NCBI RefSeq assembly: GCF_002080455.1
Contig: NZ_CP020555.1
Coordinates: forward strand, 6,174,501-6,238,500
Direction of reading: 5' to 3'
DNA: 64,000 nt
DNA from: Streptomyces sp. Sge12
Lineage (GTDB): Bacteria; Actinomycetota; Actinomycetes; Streptomycetales; Streptomycetaceae
Positions 15,631 to 25,619 of the stretch are shown piece by piece (the first letter of the stretch is position 1; every line of letters begins with the position of its first letter). Made by a program: the position numbers and the translations under genes. The notes under the pieces are model-generated. The model worked only from the letters and a program-made list of their open reading frames with translations, was not told where the DNA came from and made no database searches.

Positions 15631-16395
15631 GTGAGCGCGTACCAGGACCAGCGAGTCGTCGTCACCGGCGCGGGCGGCGGCATCGGCGCCGCCCTCGCGC
15701 ACCGCTTCGCGGCCGAGGGCGCCACGGTGGTGGTCAACGACCTCGACCCGGCCAAGGCCGCCGCCGTCGCGGGGAGCATCGGCGCACGGGCGATCCCGGT
15801 GCCGGGCGACGCCTCGGCCGTCGTGGCCGAGGCCCGCGAGGCCCTCGGCGGGGCGGTCGACATCTACTGCGCCAACGCCGGACTCGCCTCCGGCGGCGAC
15901 GCCTTCGCCGACGAGGCCGTCTGGGAGGCGGCCTGGGACACCAACGTCATGGCCCACGTCCGCGCCGCCAGGGCGCTGCTGCCGGACTGGCTGGAGCGGG
16001 GGACCGGCCGCTTCGTGTCCACCGTCTCGGCCGCAGGGCTCCTGACCATGATCGGAGCGGCCCCGTACAGTGTCACCAAGCACGGTGCGCTCGCCTTCGC
16101 CGAATGGCTCTCGCTGACCTACCGCCACCGGGGGGTCCAGGTCCACGCCATCTGTCCGCAGGGGGTGCGCACCGACATGCTGACCGCCGCGGGTTCGGCG
16201 GGCGAACTCGTTCTCGCGCCGACCGCGATCGAGCCGGAAGTGGTCGCGGACGCGCTGTTCGACGGCATGGAGAAGGGCCGATTCTTGATCCTCCCGCACC
16301 CCGAGGTCGCCGACTTCTACGCCGCGCGCGCCACCGAGCCGGATCGCTGGCTGAGCGGCATGAACCACCTCCAGCAGAAGTGGGAGACCCGGTGA
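15631..16395 (+). CDS. Short-chain dehydrogenase/reductase (SDR)
   Basis: A 254-residue classical SDR. The cofactor motif is VVVTGAGGGIGAAL, NAG is present in YCANAGLASGG, and the catalytic residues are the serine in FVSTVSAAG and the Y-x3-K pair in APYSVTKHGALAF. It oxidises or reduces an alcohol/ketone with NAD(P). GTG 15631 follows GAGAGGTGG. The ligase start overlaps its stop codon (GTGA at 16392-16395), so the two are co-translated. With the ligase and the TetR gene it forms a lipid or aromatic-acid catabolic unit; the substrate is unknown. Confidence 0.9.
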   Translation: MSAYQDQRVVVTGAGGGIGAALAHRFAAEGATVVVNDLDPAKAAAVAGSIGARAIPVPGDASAVVAEAREALGGAVDIYCANAGLASGGDAFADEAVWEAAWDTNVMAHVRAARALLPDWLERGTGRFVSTVSAAGLLTMIGAAPYSVTKHGALAFAEWLSLTYRHRGVQVHAICPQGVRTDMLTAAGSAGELVLAPTAIEPEVVADALFDGMEKGRFLILPHPEVADFYAARATEPDRWLSGMNHLQQKWETR

Positions 16396-18200
16396 CCCCC
16401 TCCCGCACGTCCGGGCTACCGCAGGACTCCCCGTACGCCGCGAAGCCCTGGCTCGGGCGGCTCACCGAGGCCCAGCGGGCGCCCGTCGATCCGCCGCCCA
16501 CCGTGCTGCACGCCTTCCGCGAGGCCGTTGCGCGGGCGCCCGGGCGCGCCGCGCTGGCCTACTTCGACGGCCGGATCGGCTACGCGGAGGCCGACGCGCT
16601 CTCCGACTCCGTCGCCGGTCACCTCGCGGAGCGGGGCGTCCGCCGCGGCGACCGGGTCGCCGTCGTGCTGCAGAACACCCCGCACTTCGTGCTCGCCGTC
16701 CTCGCCGCCTGGAAGGCCGGGGCCGTGGTCGTCCCGCTCAACCCCATGTACAAGTCGGGCGAGGTCGGGCACATCCTCCGCGACTCGGGGGCCGCCGCGC
16801 TCGTCTGCGACGGCGGCGCGTGGACGGCGTACGTGCGCGAGGCCGCGCGGGACAGCGCCGTGCGGACCGTGCTGACCACGTCGGACCGGGACTTCCAAAC
16901 GCGCAACGACCCGCGCGTCCTCGGCCCGGAGCCCGACCGGGCCGCGGCCCCCGCCCGCCCGTTCGTACCGGCCCAGGCGGCCGCGCCGGAGACGGTGCCC
17001 GGCCGGGAGCAGCAGCTCGGACCGGACGCTACCGCCCCCGCGGCCCCCGGCCCTGCGGCCTCTGCCGGCGGCCTCGGCGCCGCCGACCTCCTCACCGTGG
17101 CCCGCCGCAGGCGGCCCGCGCCGGGCGACCCGCACCTCACCGCCGCCGACACCGCCCTGATCAGCTACACCTCCGGCACCAGCGGCACCCCCAAGGGCGC
17201 GATGAACCCGCACGGCGCGCTCACGTACAACGCCGTCCGCCAGGTCACCTCCCACCCCCTGCCCGAGGGCGCCACCTACTTCGCCCTCGCGCCCCTCTTC
17301 CACATCACCGGCATGGTCTGCGAGCTCGCCGCCTGTTTTGCCAACGCCGGCACCCTGGCCCTGGCCCACCGCTTCGATGCGGGCACCGTCCTCGACGCCT
17401 TCCTCGAACACCGCCCCGCCTACACCGTCGGCCCGGCCACCGCCTTCATGGCCCTCGCCGCCCACCCCGACGTCACCCCCGACCACTTCGCCTCGTTCCA
17501 GGTGATCTCCTCCGGCGGAGCCCCGCTCCCGCCCGCCCTCGTCGAGCGCCTGCGCACCGCCTTCGGCTTCTACCTGCGCAACGGCTACGGCCTCACCGAG
17601 TGCACTGCCCCCTGCGCCAGCGTCCCCGTGCACTTGGACGCCCCCGTCGACCCCGCCTCCGGGACCCTCTCCGTGGGCCTGCCGGGCGCCGACACCGTGG
17701 TGCGCATCCTCGACGAGCACGGAGCCGAGGTCCCCTTCGGGGAGACCGGCGAGATCGCCGTCCGCGGCCCGCAGGTGGTGCCCGGCTACTGGGGCCTGCC
17801 CGCCGACACCGCGAAGGCCTTCCCGGAGGGCGAACTGCGCACCGGCGACGTCGGATTCATGGACCCGGACGGCTGGCTCTACGTCGTCGACCGCAAGAAG
17901 GACATGATCAACGCCTCCGGCTTCAAGGTCTGGCCGCGGGAGGTCGAGGACGTGCTGTACACCCACCCCGCCGTCCGCGAGGCCGCGGTGGTCGGCGTAC
18001 CGGACGCCTACCGCGGGGAGAGCGTGAAGGCGTACGTCAGCCTGCGTCCCGGCACCTCGGTGGAGCCTGCGGAGCTGTCCGCGTACTGCGCCGAGCGCAT
18101 CGCCGCGTACAAATACCCGCGGCAGGTCGAGATCCTGCCTGTCCTTCCGAAGACGACCAGTGGCAAGATCCTGCGACGGGAACTGCGCGATCGCGGCTGA
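16392..18200 (+). CDS. AMP-dependent acyl-CoA synthetase (fatty-acid--CoA ligase)
   Basis: A 602-residue ANL-superfamily ligase that activates a carboxylic acid as acyl-AMP and then acyl-CoA. Motifs are SYTSGTSGTPKGAMNPHG (P-loop-like, near residue 258), NGYGLTECTAPCASVP, LRTGDVGFMDPDGWLYVVDRKKDMINASGFKVWPREVE, and the terminal lysine in KTTSGKILRREL. Between residues about 173 and 230 there is a long Ala/Pro-rich insertion that most relatives lack and that probably loops out of the N-domain. It starts with GTG overlapping the SDR stop. It likely feeds the acyl-CoA dehydrogenase of the same predicted regulon at 20376. Confidence 0.92.
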   Translation: MTPSRTSGLPQDSPYAAKPWLGRLTEAQRAPVDPPPTVLHAFREAVARAPGRAALAYFDGRIGYAEADALSDSVAGHLAERGVRRGDRVAVVLQNTPHFVLAVLAAWKAGAVVVPLNPMYKSGEVGHILRDSGAAALVCDGGAWTAYVREAARDSAVRTVLTTSDRDFQTRNDPRVLGPEPDRAAAPARPFVPAQAAAPETVPGREQQLGPDATAPAAPGPAASAGGLGAADLLTVARRRRPAPGDPHLTAADTALISYTSGTSGTPKGAMNPHGALTYNAVRQVTSHPLPEGATYFALAPLFHITGMVCELAACFANAGTLALAHRFDAGTVLDAFLEHRPAYTVGPATAFMALAAHPDVTPDHFASFQVISSGGAPLPPALVERLRTAFGFYLRNGYGLTECTAPCASVPVHLDAPVDPASGTLSVGLPGADTVVRILDEHGAEVPFGETGEIAVRGPQVVPGYWGLPADTAKAFPEGELRTGDVGFMDPDGWLYVVDRKKDMINASGFKVWPREVEDVLYTHPAVREAAVVGVPDAYRGESVKAYVSLRPGTSVEPAELSAYCAERIAAYKYPRQVEILPVLPKTTSGKILRRELRDRG

Positions 18201-18201
18201 A

Positions 18202-18220
18202 AACAGTCGGACGGTCGTAC
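18202..18220 (+). promoter_or_regulatory. Possible third copy of the TetR site, before the TetR gene itself
   Basis: AACAGTCGGACGGTCGTAC aligns with ACCAGTCGGTATGTCGTCC at 22736-22754 at 14 of 19 positions, including the shared CAGTCGG core and the GTCGT end. It is 49 bases before the TetR start codon. The match is weaker than between the other two sites. Confidence 0.4.
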
Positions 18221-18268
18221 AGCTGGTCCCAGTGACCAGGCAGGAATCAGGAAGGGAAGGTCAGCGCC

Positions 18269-18874
18269 ATGGCGGCCAGGACCACGGAACCCGCAGGCAC
18301 GCACGAAGCCCCGGTACCGCAGCGGCTGCTGGCCGTCGCCACCCGGCTGTTCGCCGAGCGGGGTTACGACCGCACCTCGGTCCAGGAGATCGTCGAGGCG
18401 GCCGGCGTCACGAAGGGCGCGCTCTACCACTACTTCGGGTCCAAGGACGACCTGCTGCACGAGGTGTACGCGCGGATGCTGCGGCTCCAGCAGCAGCGCC
18501 TCGACGCGGTGGCCGATTCCGACGCGCCCGTCGAGGAGCGGCTGCGCGCCGCGGCCGCCGACGTGGTCGTCACCACCATCGAGAACCTCGACGACGCGAT
18601 GATCTTCTTCCGGTCGATGCACCAGCTCAGCCCGGAGAAGTTCAAGCAGGTGCGGGCGGAGCGCCGGCGCTACCACGAGCGCTTCCGGGCGTTGGTCGAG
18701 GAGGGCCAGCGTACGGGCGTGTTCTCCGACGCCACCCCCGCCGACCTGGTGGTGGACTACCACTTCGGGTCCGTCCACCACCTGTCGACCTGGTACCGGG
18801 CGGACGGCCCGCTCACGCCGCAGCAGGTCGCCGATCACCTCGCCGACCTGCTGCTGCGCGCCCTGCGCCCCTAG
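18269..18874 (+). CDS. TetR-family transcriptional regulator of the adjacent lipid-catabolic genes
   Basis: A 201-residue TetR protein with helix-turn-helix VPQRLLAVATRLFAERGYDRTSV followed by QEIVEAAGVTKGALYHYFGSKDDLLHEV (residues about 16-65) and a C-terminal ligand bundle containing AMIFFRSMHQLSPEKF. This pattern is like FadR/KstR-type regulators that sense acyl-CoA. The position after the SDR and ligase genes, and operator-like sites at 15570, 18202 and 22730, suggest it controls the SDR-ligase, itself, and the APH-acyl-CoA dehydrogenase genes. The start at 18269 follows GGAAGGGAAGG. Confidence 0.9.
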   Translation: MAARTTEPAGTHEAPVPQRLLAVATRLFAERGYDRTSVQEIVEAAGVTKGALYHYFGSKDDLLHEVYARMLRLQQQRLDAVADSDAPVEERLRAAAADVVVTTIENLDDAMIFFRSMHQLSPEKFKQVRAERRRYHERFRALVEEGQRTGVFSDATPADLVVDYHFGSVHHLSTWYRADGPLTPQQVADHLADLLLRALRP

Positions 18875-18903
18875 AGTCCCCCCGGGCCCCGGGGAACGCA
18901 CGA

Positions 18904-18938
18904 GCCCCGGGACCCGCACGGCGGGCGGGCCCCGGGGC
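18904..18938. terminator. GC-rich hairpin between convergent TetR and subtilase genes
   Basis: GCCCCGGG at 18904-18911 pairs with CCCGGGGC at 18931-18938, with further internal pairing between ACCCGC and GCGGG. It lies 30 bases after the TetR stop and can serve both directions. Confidence 0.55.
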
Positions 18939-18986
18939 CTTCGAGTACGGGCCTTTGACTACGGGCCTTCGACTACGGGGCCTTGG

Positions 18987-18990
<4 letters not shown>
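18934..18990 (+). repeat. Four tandem 14-16-bp units at the 3' end of the subtilase gene
   Basis: Units of the form GGGCCTTCGACTAC follow each other with single-base differences (GGGGCCTTCGAGTAC, GGGCCTTTGACTAC, GGGCCTTCGACTAC, GGGGCCTTGGCTAC). They run from the hairpin to the subtilase stop codon at 18987. Read on the minus strand this is the 3' untranslated end of that gene. Confidence 0.7.
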
Positions 18991-20186
<1,196 letters not shown>

Positions 20187-20191
20187 CTGGA

Positions 20192-20240
20192 GGGTTCTCC
20201 TCATGTTGACGTTGGGGGCGTCAGACCTTCTGGAGAACCC
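20192..20240 (-). promoter_or_regulatory. 5'-UTR stem that can mask the subtilase ribosome-binding site
   Basis: In the mRNA GGGTTCTCC (20240-20232) is complementary to GGAGAACCC (20200-20192), 9 perfect pairs closing a 31-base loop. The second arm contains GGAG, the ribosome-binding site of the ATG at 20186. Translation control is an inference. Confidence 0.45.
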
Positions 20241-20375
20241 TGTTCCGATTGACAGGCGCAAATCAAGAACACCTTGGGGTTGTGGGCTTATTCAACAAGG
20301 TTTCTTAAAGGGTCCCCCGCATCGCCTTCACCCCGTACACAAGTCCGAACGAACTCCTGCACGATTCCTGCACGT

Positions 20376-21608
<1,233 letters not shown>

Positions 21609-21619
21609 GGGTGCGTGCC

Positions 21620-22660
21620 TCAGCCTTCCTGGCGGTCCTGGAGTGTGGTCAGTCCGTGCTCGATGAAGACCGGGACCAGCTCGCCGATCCGGTCGAAGCC
21701 CGCCCCGACGGTCTGCCCCAGCGTGTAGCGGTAGTGGATGCCCTCGAGGATCACGGCGAGCTTGAACCAGGCGAAGGCCGTGTACCAGGCGATGGCCCCG
21801 GTGTCCCGCCCCGAGCGGGCGGCGTAGCGCTCGACGAGCTCGGCCGGCGTCGGATGGGCCGGCGCCCCGCTCGTCGTACTGACCGGCGATCCGGTCAGGC
21901 CCAGGTCCGAGCTGTACATCACGAGCAGCCCGAGGTCGGTCAGCGGATCCCCGAGCGTGGACATCTCCCAGTCCAGCACCGCCCGGATCGTGTCGTCCGG
22001 GCCGCCGATCAGCACGTTGTCGAGCCGGAAGTCCCCGTGCACCACGGTGGGTGCGGGGGAGACCGGCAGCCTGCGGCCGAGCGCGCCGTGCAGCTCGTCG
22101 ATCCCGGCGAGCTCCCGGCCCCGCGAGGCCGCGAGCTGCTTGCCCCAGCGCCGCAGCTGCCGGTCGAGGAAGCCCTCCGGCCGGCCGAAGTCGCCCAGGC
22201 CCACCGCCTGCGGTTCCACCGCGTGCAGCTCGACCAGGGTGTCCACCAGGCCCAGCACCGCCCGCCGGGTCCGCTCCGGTCCGATCGCGGCGAGCTGCTC
22301 GGCCGTCCGGTACGGCACCCCGTCCACGTACTCCATCACGTAGAACGGTGCCCCGAGCACGGAATCGTCCTCGCACAGGAGCAGCGGCTCCGGCACCGGA
22401 ACGGCCGTGCCGTGCAACGCCTCGATCACCCGGTGCTCGCGCCGCATGTCGTGCGCGGTGGCCAGTACGTGGCCCAGTGGCGGCCGGCGGACCACCCAGC
22501 GGGAGGTCCCGTCGGTGATCTCGTACGTGAGATTCGACCGGCCGCCCTCGATGAGCCGGCCGCGCAGCGCCCCGGACACGAGTCCCGGCCGGGCCCGGTC
22601 GAGATGACCGCGCAATCGCTCCAGGTCCAGGCCGCGCGGGTCGGCCGGGGCTGAGGTCAT
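21620..22660 (-). CDS. APH-family phosphotransferase (ACAD10/11-type acyl kinase partner)
   Basis: A 346-residue APH-fold kinase. The catalytic loop is VVHGDFRLDNVLIGG (HGDxxxxN) and the metal motif is VLDWEMSTLGDPLTDLG, with an N-terminal LIEGGRSNLTYEITDG nucleotide loop. This sequence type accompanies acyl-CoA dehydrogenases rather than antibiotic resistance; in ACAD10/11 the equivalent domain phosphorylates 4-hydroxyacyl-CoA before elimination. ATG 22660 has GGAGGT 8 bases upstream. The gene is followed directly by the dehydrogenase, and an operator-like site lies 70 bases upstream, so the pair is probably TetR-regulated. Confidence 0.88.
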   Translation of the reverse strand: MTSAPADPRGLDLERLRGHLDRARPGLVSGALRGRLIEGGRSNLTYEITDGTSRWVVRRPPLGHVLATAHDMRREHRVIEALHGTAVPVPEPLLLCEDDSVLGAPFYVMEYVDGVPYRTAEQLAAIGPERTRRAVLGLVDTLVELHAVEPQAVGLGDFGRPEGFLDRQLRRWGKQLAASRGRELAGIDELHGALGRRLPVSPAPTVVHGDFRLDNVLIGGPDDTIRAVLDWEMSTLGDPLTDLGLLVMYSSDLGLTGSPVSTTSGAPAHPTPAELVERYAARSGRDTGAIAWYTAFAWFKLAVILEGIHYRYTLGQTVGAGFDRIGELVPVFIEHGLTTLQDRQEG

Positions 22661-22729
22661 GGTGCGCACCTCCGTGCGAGTCGACGAGGGGAAGAGCGAG
22701 GGTGCGTCGGAGCACCGTCGCGAGCCATC

Positions 22730-22750
22730 ATGCCGACCAGTCGGTATGTC
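22730..22750 (-). promoter_or_regulatory. Operator-like palindrome upstream of APH/acyl-CoA dehydrogenase genes
   Basis: On the minus strand the sequence reads GACATACCGACTGGTCGGCAT, with the inverted arms CCGAC and GTCGG around TG. The 15 bases GACATACCGACTGGT are identical to 15570-15584. It lies about 70 bases upstream of the APH-like start. Confidence 0.65.
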
Positions 22751-22792
22751 GTCCAGAGTGCGGGCGCAGGGAAACCCTTCCGCCCGGCCGTC

Positions 22793-23704
22793 TCAGGCGT
22801 GGCAGAGGATGGGCGTGCCGCCGTTCATCACCGTCATGTCCGTCAGAACGGCGAGGATGTCCAGGGGCGCCCCCTCGGGCTTCCCGGCCAGTTCCGCGTA
22901 CGCCCGGTGCACGTTGGCGACCAGCCGCTCGCTCTCCCGCCAGGTCCCGAACTCGCCGAGGTCGGCCTGCTGGGCCACCTCCAGCGGGGACAGCCCCTTG
23001 GCCCGGCCCTCCCGGGCGATTTCGGCCACGTGGCGCAGGTAGCGCTCGGTGGAGTCGTAGGCCGAGGGGTCGGTCAGCGGTCCGTGGCCCGGTACGACGG
23101 TCTCCGCGTCCAGCGAGCGCAGCAGCTCCAGCGCCCGCAGCGAACCGGCCAGGGAACCCATCGCCAGGAACGGGGTGCCGCCGGCGAAGACCAGGTCGCC
23201 GGTGAACACCACCCGCTGTCCGGGCAGCCACACGATCGAGTCCCCGGTGGTGTGCGCGACGCCCGGGTGGATGACCTGCACCTCCGTCGAGCCGACGTGC
23301 AGGGTCGCCCGGTCGCTGTAGGTGAGGTCGGGCGGGACGATCTCGACGGCGCCGAAGTCCGTGGCGGGCCAGATCAGTTCCAGCTGGTGCCCGGCGGCGA
23401 GCTGCTCGGACCGGGCGTTGTCGTGGCCGAGGATCATCGCCTCGGGGGTGAAGACGCCGTTGCCGTACGTGTGGTCGCCGTGGTGGTGGGTGTTGACCAC
23501 GGTGCGGGGGAGCGGCACCCCGGCCGCCACGACCGCGTCGCGCAGGGCCAGGGCCCGCCGCTCGGTGGCGGCGGTGTCGACGAGCAGGGTGCGGCCCCCG
23601 TCGGTCACGAACCCCGCGTTGTTCAGGCACCAGCCGCCGTCCGGCTGGACGTAGGCGTACACCCCCGGCGCGGGCTGGACGAGGTACGGCTCTTCGACGG
23701 ACAT
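22793..23704 (-). CDS. Metallo-beta-lactamase-fold hydrolase
   Basis: A 303-residue MBL-fold enzyme. The metal motif HxHxDH is present as NTHHHGDHTYGNG near residue 88, with further ligands in HPGVAHTTGDSIVWLPGQ (His) and VFTGDLVFAGGTPF (Asp) and VVPGHGPLTD (His). Most relatives hydrolyse thioesters, lactones or phosphodiesters; which applies here is unclear. The start at 23704 (MSVEEPYLVQPAPG) is the conserved N-terminus; longer versions extend into the promoter. It is upstream of the APH/dehydrogenase pair on the same strand but 133 bases separate them and the operator lies in between, so it is probably a separate unit. Confidence 0.88.
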   Translation of the reverse strand: MSVEEPYLVQPAPGVYAYVQPDGGWCLNNAGFVTDGGRTLLVDTAATERRALALRDAVVAAGVPLPRTVVNTHHHGDHTYGNGVFTPEAMILGHDNARSEQLAAGHQLELIWPATDFGAVEIVPPDLTYSDRATLHVGSTEVQVIHPGVAHTTGDSIVWLPGQRVVFTGDLVFAGGTPFLAMGSLAGSLRALELLRSLDAETVVPGHGPLTDPSAYDSTERYLRHVAEIAREGRAKGLSPLEVAQQADLGEFGTWRESERLVANVHRAYAELAGKPEGAPLDILAVLTDMTVMNGGTPILCHA

Positions 23705-23780
23705 CTGCGCTCTCCCCGGGTCGCTTTGACGAACGGTCGGCATCCTGCCAGCAGTCGCGGCGCCGGGGGAGGGCGGGTGG

Positions 23781-23870
23781 TCGTCAGCACGTGTCAGCGT
23801 GTGTCAGCACACGTCAGCACACGTCAGCACGTGTCGGCGTACCTCGGCGCACGCCGGCGCAGGTCGGCGC
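23781..23870 (+). repeat. Nine tandem copies of a 10-bp unit (consensus RYGTCAGCAC)
   Basis: Every 10 bases from 23781 a variant of TCGTCAGCAC appears; units 4 and 5 are identical (ACGTCAGCAC). The later units drift from TCAGC to TCGGC and CCGGC. The array lies between the His-rich gene and the MBL gene, about 75 bases upstream of the MBL start. A period of 10 bases places each copy on the same face of the helix. Confidence 0.85.
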
Positions 23871-23883
23871 GCGCCTGGATCGG

Positions 23884-24180
23884 TCAGTGGTCGTCGTAGT
23901 GGCCGTCGTGCGCCGCGTGCCGGTGGCCGTCGTGGAGGTAGTCCACGTGGTCGCCGTGCCGGACCGACTCGTGCCCGCAGTCCTTGCCGTGCGCGTGCGC
24001 GTGGCCTTCGTGCGTGGTGTGCCCGCCGGGCTCGCACTCGTCCCAGTGGCCCGAGTGCTCCCGGTGCAGGTGGCCGTCGTGGGCGTAGTCGACGTGGTCG
24101 CCGTGCGAGACCGCCTGGTGGCCGCAGTCCGCGCCGTGCGTGTGCTCATGCGTGGGGTGTTCGTGGTGCAGCGTCGTCAT
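23884..24180 (-). CDS. Histidine-rich, internally duplicated putative metal-binding protein
   Basis: A 98-residue cytosolic protein with 28 histidines, many Asp/Glu/Gly and three cysteines, with no signal peptide. It is an internal duplication: HTHGADCGHQAVSHGDHVDY-AHDGHLHREHSGH near residues 13-45 matches HAHGKDCGHESVRHGDHVDY-LHDGHRHAAHDGH near residues 61-94. Such composition suggests binding or buffering of nickel, zinc or cobalt. I saw no Zur- or Nur-like box upstream and no metal transporter beside it, so the metal is unknown. The ATG at 24180 is the only plausible start. Confidence 0.78.
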   Translation of the reverse strand: MTTLHHEHPTHEHTHGADCGHQAVSHGDHVDYAHDGHLHREHSGHWDECEPGGHTTHEGHAHAHGKDCGHESVRHGDHVDYLHDGHRHAAHDGHYDDH

Positions 24181-24272
24181 GGCGCCGAGGTTAGTGCGGA
24201 TTGCCGGGTATCGCCCGTTGTGTCGCGGTGGCGCGGCGAAGCGCGATCATCACACCGGCCCGCACCGGCGGG

Positions 24273-24602
24273 TCAGAGGATCACCGTCATTGCGAACACC
24301 GCCAGCGCCGCCGTGCACGCCACCGCCGCCAGCGCCGCCCGCGGCGCGAGCTGCTGCGGCCGGTGCGCCGCCAGCTCCCGGATCCGCCGGTGGGCGACCC
24401 ACAGGAACGCCAGCCAGATGAGCGCGATGACCGCTGCCCCGGCCACCTCCACCGGTGAACCGGACCCGCGCAGCGCCTGCCGCAGCGCCAGCACCGCCAC
24501 CACCGAGCAGGCCAGCGTCGTACGCCGCCACGCGAGCCGGGTCCGCTCGGGCTGCAGGCCGGCATCGCGGTCGCGGGCGCGATCGCGGCCCGGGGCGCTC
24601 AC
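24273..24602 (-). CDS. DUF202 small membrane protein
   Basis: A 109-residue protein with the DUF202 signature LQPERTRLAWRRTTLACSVVAVLALRQAL and three hydrophobic helices, one ending in WVAHRRIREL. Its GTG start at 24602 overlaps the stop codon of the next upstream DUF202 gene (GTGA), so the two proteins are made together, and may form a heteromeric membrane complex. The function of the family is not established. Confidence 0.85.
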   Translation of the reverse strand: MSAPGRDRARDRDAGLQPERTRLAWRRTTLACSVVAVLALRQALRGSGSPVEVAGAAVIALIWLAFLWVAHRRIRELAAHRPQQLAPRAALAAVACTAALAVFAMTVIL

Positions 24603-25003
24603 TGCCTCGTCGCCGTCGTCCAGCCCAGCAGGACGACCACCACCATCGCCACCGCCACCAGCCCCACGCCCAGGCTCAGCAGCACCGGGAACCGCGACAG
24701 CGGCAGGTCCTCACCCCGTCGCATCGCCCGCTCGCACCGCACCCAGTGGTTCACCGCCCGCAGCGCGCAGGCCGCACCCACCACGAGCAGGGCGAGGGCC
24801 ATCCCGACCCGCACCCCCCAGCGCAGGTCCGGCAGGAACTGGTCCACGGCGAACCCGCCGCCCACCAGGGCCAGGGAGGTCCGGATCCATGCGAGGAAGG
24901 TCCGCTCGTTGGCCAGCGAGAAGCGGTAGTCGGGGGTCTCGCCCTCGTCCCTCAGCCGCGAGGGTGCGAACCAGAGGCGCACGTCCTTGACGAAGTCGAT
25001 CAC
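24599..25003 (-). CDS. YidH/DUF202 membrane protein
   Basis: A 134-residue protein of the YidH type. It has the signature PDYRFSLANERTFLAWIRTSLALVGGGFAVDQF and three transmembrane helices. It begins 9 bases after the Nudix gene stop and ends overlapping the second DUF202 gene, so the order Nudix-YidH-DUF202 is probably one operon. Function unknown; E. coli homologues YidH and YidG occur as the same kind of pair. Confidence 0.88.
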   Translation of the reverse strand: MIDFVKDVRLWFAPSRLRDEGETPDYRFSLANERTFLAWIRTSLALVGGGFAVDQFLPDLRWGVRVGMALALLVVGAACALRAVNHWVRCERAMRRGEDLPLSRFPVLLSLGVGLVAVAMVVVVLLGWTTATRQ

Positions 25004-25012
25004 CCGACAAAT

Positions 25013-25543
25013 CTACTGGCGGAACTCCGGGCGCGCGCGCAGCCGCCGGTACGCCTCCAGTCCGTCCGGCACCCAGGCCCATTCCCCGCCCGCCACCCGC
25101 CGCTCCAGCTCCTGCGGCGTGAGATAGGTGTGCCAGTCGACCTCCGAGGCCTGGGGGTCCACCGGCAGCTCGCACCGCACCTCGTGCACGTACGACCACC
25201 AGGCCCCGCCCGGACCCTCGTACAGGAACTTGAACAGCGGCGTCGGCTGCTCCAGCCCCCGTACGCCCAGCTCCTCCTCGGCCTCGCGCAGCGCGGCCCG
25301 CGCGTAGCTCTCGCCGGCGCCCACCACCCCGCCCACGAACATGTCGTAGTGCGAGGGGAAGACCAGCTTCGAGGCGGTCCGCCGGTGCACGAAGATCCGC
25401 CCCTGGGCGTCCACGGCCCGCACGAACACGCAGCGGTGGATCAGCCCCCGCGCGTACACCTCGCCCCGCGGGGCCTGCCCGACGACCCGGTCGTCCCGGT
25501 CCACCACGTCCAGTACTTCATCAGCGGCACTCACACGGGTCAT
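25013..25543 (-). CDS. Nudix hydrolase
   Basis: A 176-residue Nudix hydrolase. The full Nudix box G-x5-E-x7-REUxEExGU is present as GGVVGAGESYARAALREAEEELGV near residues 70-93. The N-terminal VLDVVDRDDRVVGQAPRGEVYARGLIHRCVFVRAVDAQGRIFVHRR layout resembles the YfcD/isopentenyl-isomerase-like branch. The substrate, a nucleoside-diphosphate-linked compound, is not predictable. First gene of the probable operon with the two DUF202 genes; divergent from the FAD dehydrogenase across a 76-base gap. Confidence 0.9.
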   Translation of the reverse strand: MTRVSAADEVLDVVDRDDRVVGQAPRGEVYARGLIHRCVFVRAVDAQGRIFVHRRTASKLVFPSHYDMFVGGVVGAGESYARAALREAEEELGVRGLEQPTPLFKFLYEGPGGAWWSYVHEVRCELPVDPQASEVDWHTYLTPQELERRVAGGEWAWVPDGLEAYRRLRARPEFRQ

Positions 25544-25619
25544 CCAACCACCGCTGTTGACTGGTTACCGCTCCGTAGCCAAGGATCTGCCCCACCATCG
25601 ACGGAGGACGGGTAACCGC

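Noticed and set aside
21620..22660. Aminoglycoside-resistance phosphotransferase
   Set aside because: The APH fold is present but it is co-transcribed with an acyl-CoA dehydrogenase and matches the ACAD10/11-associated type.
23781..23870. CRISPR array
   Set aside because: Units of 10 bases without spacers and no cas genes nearby.
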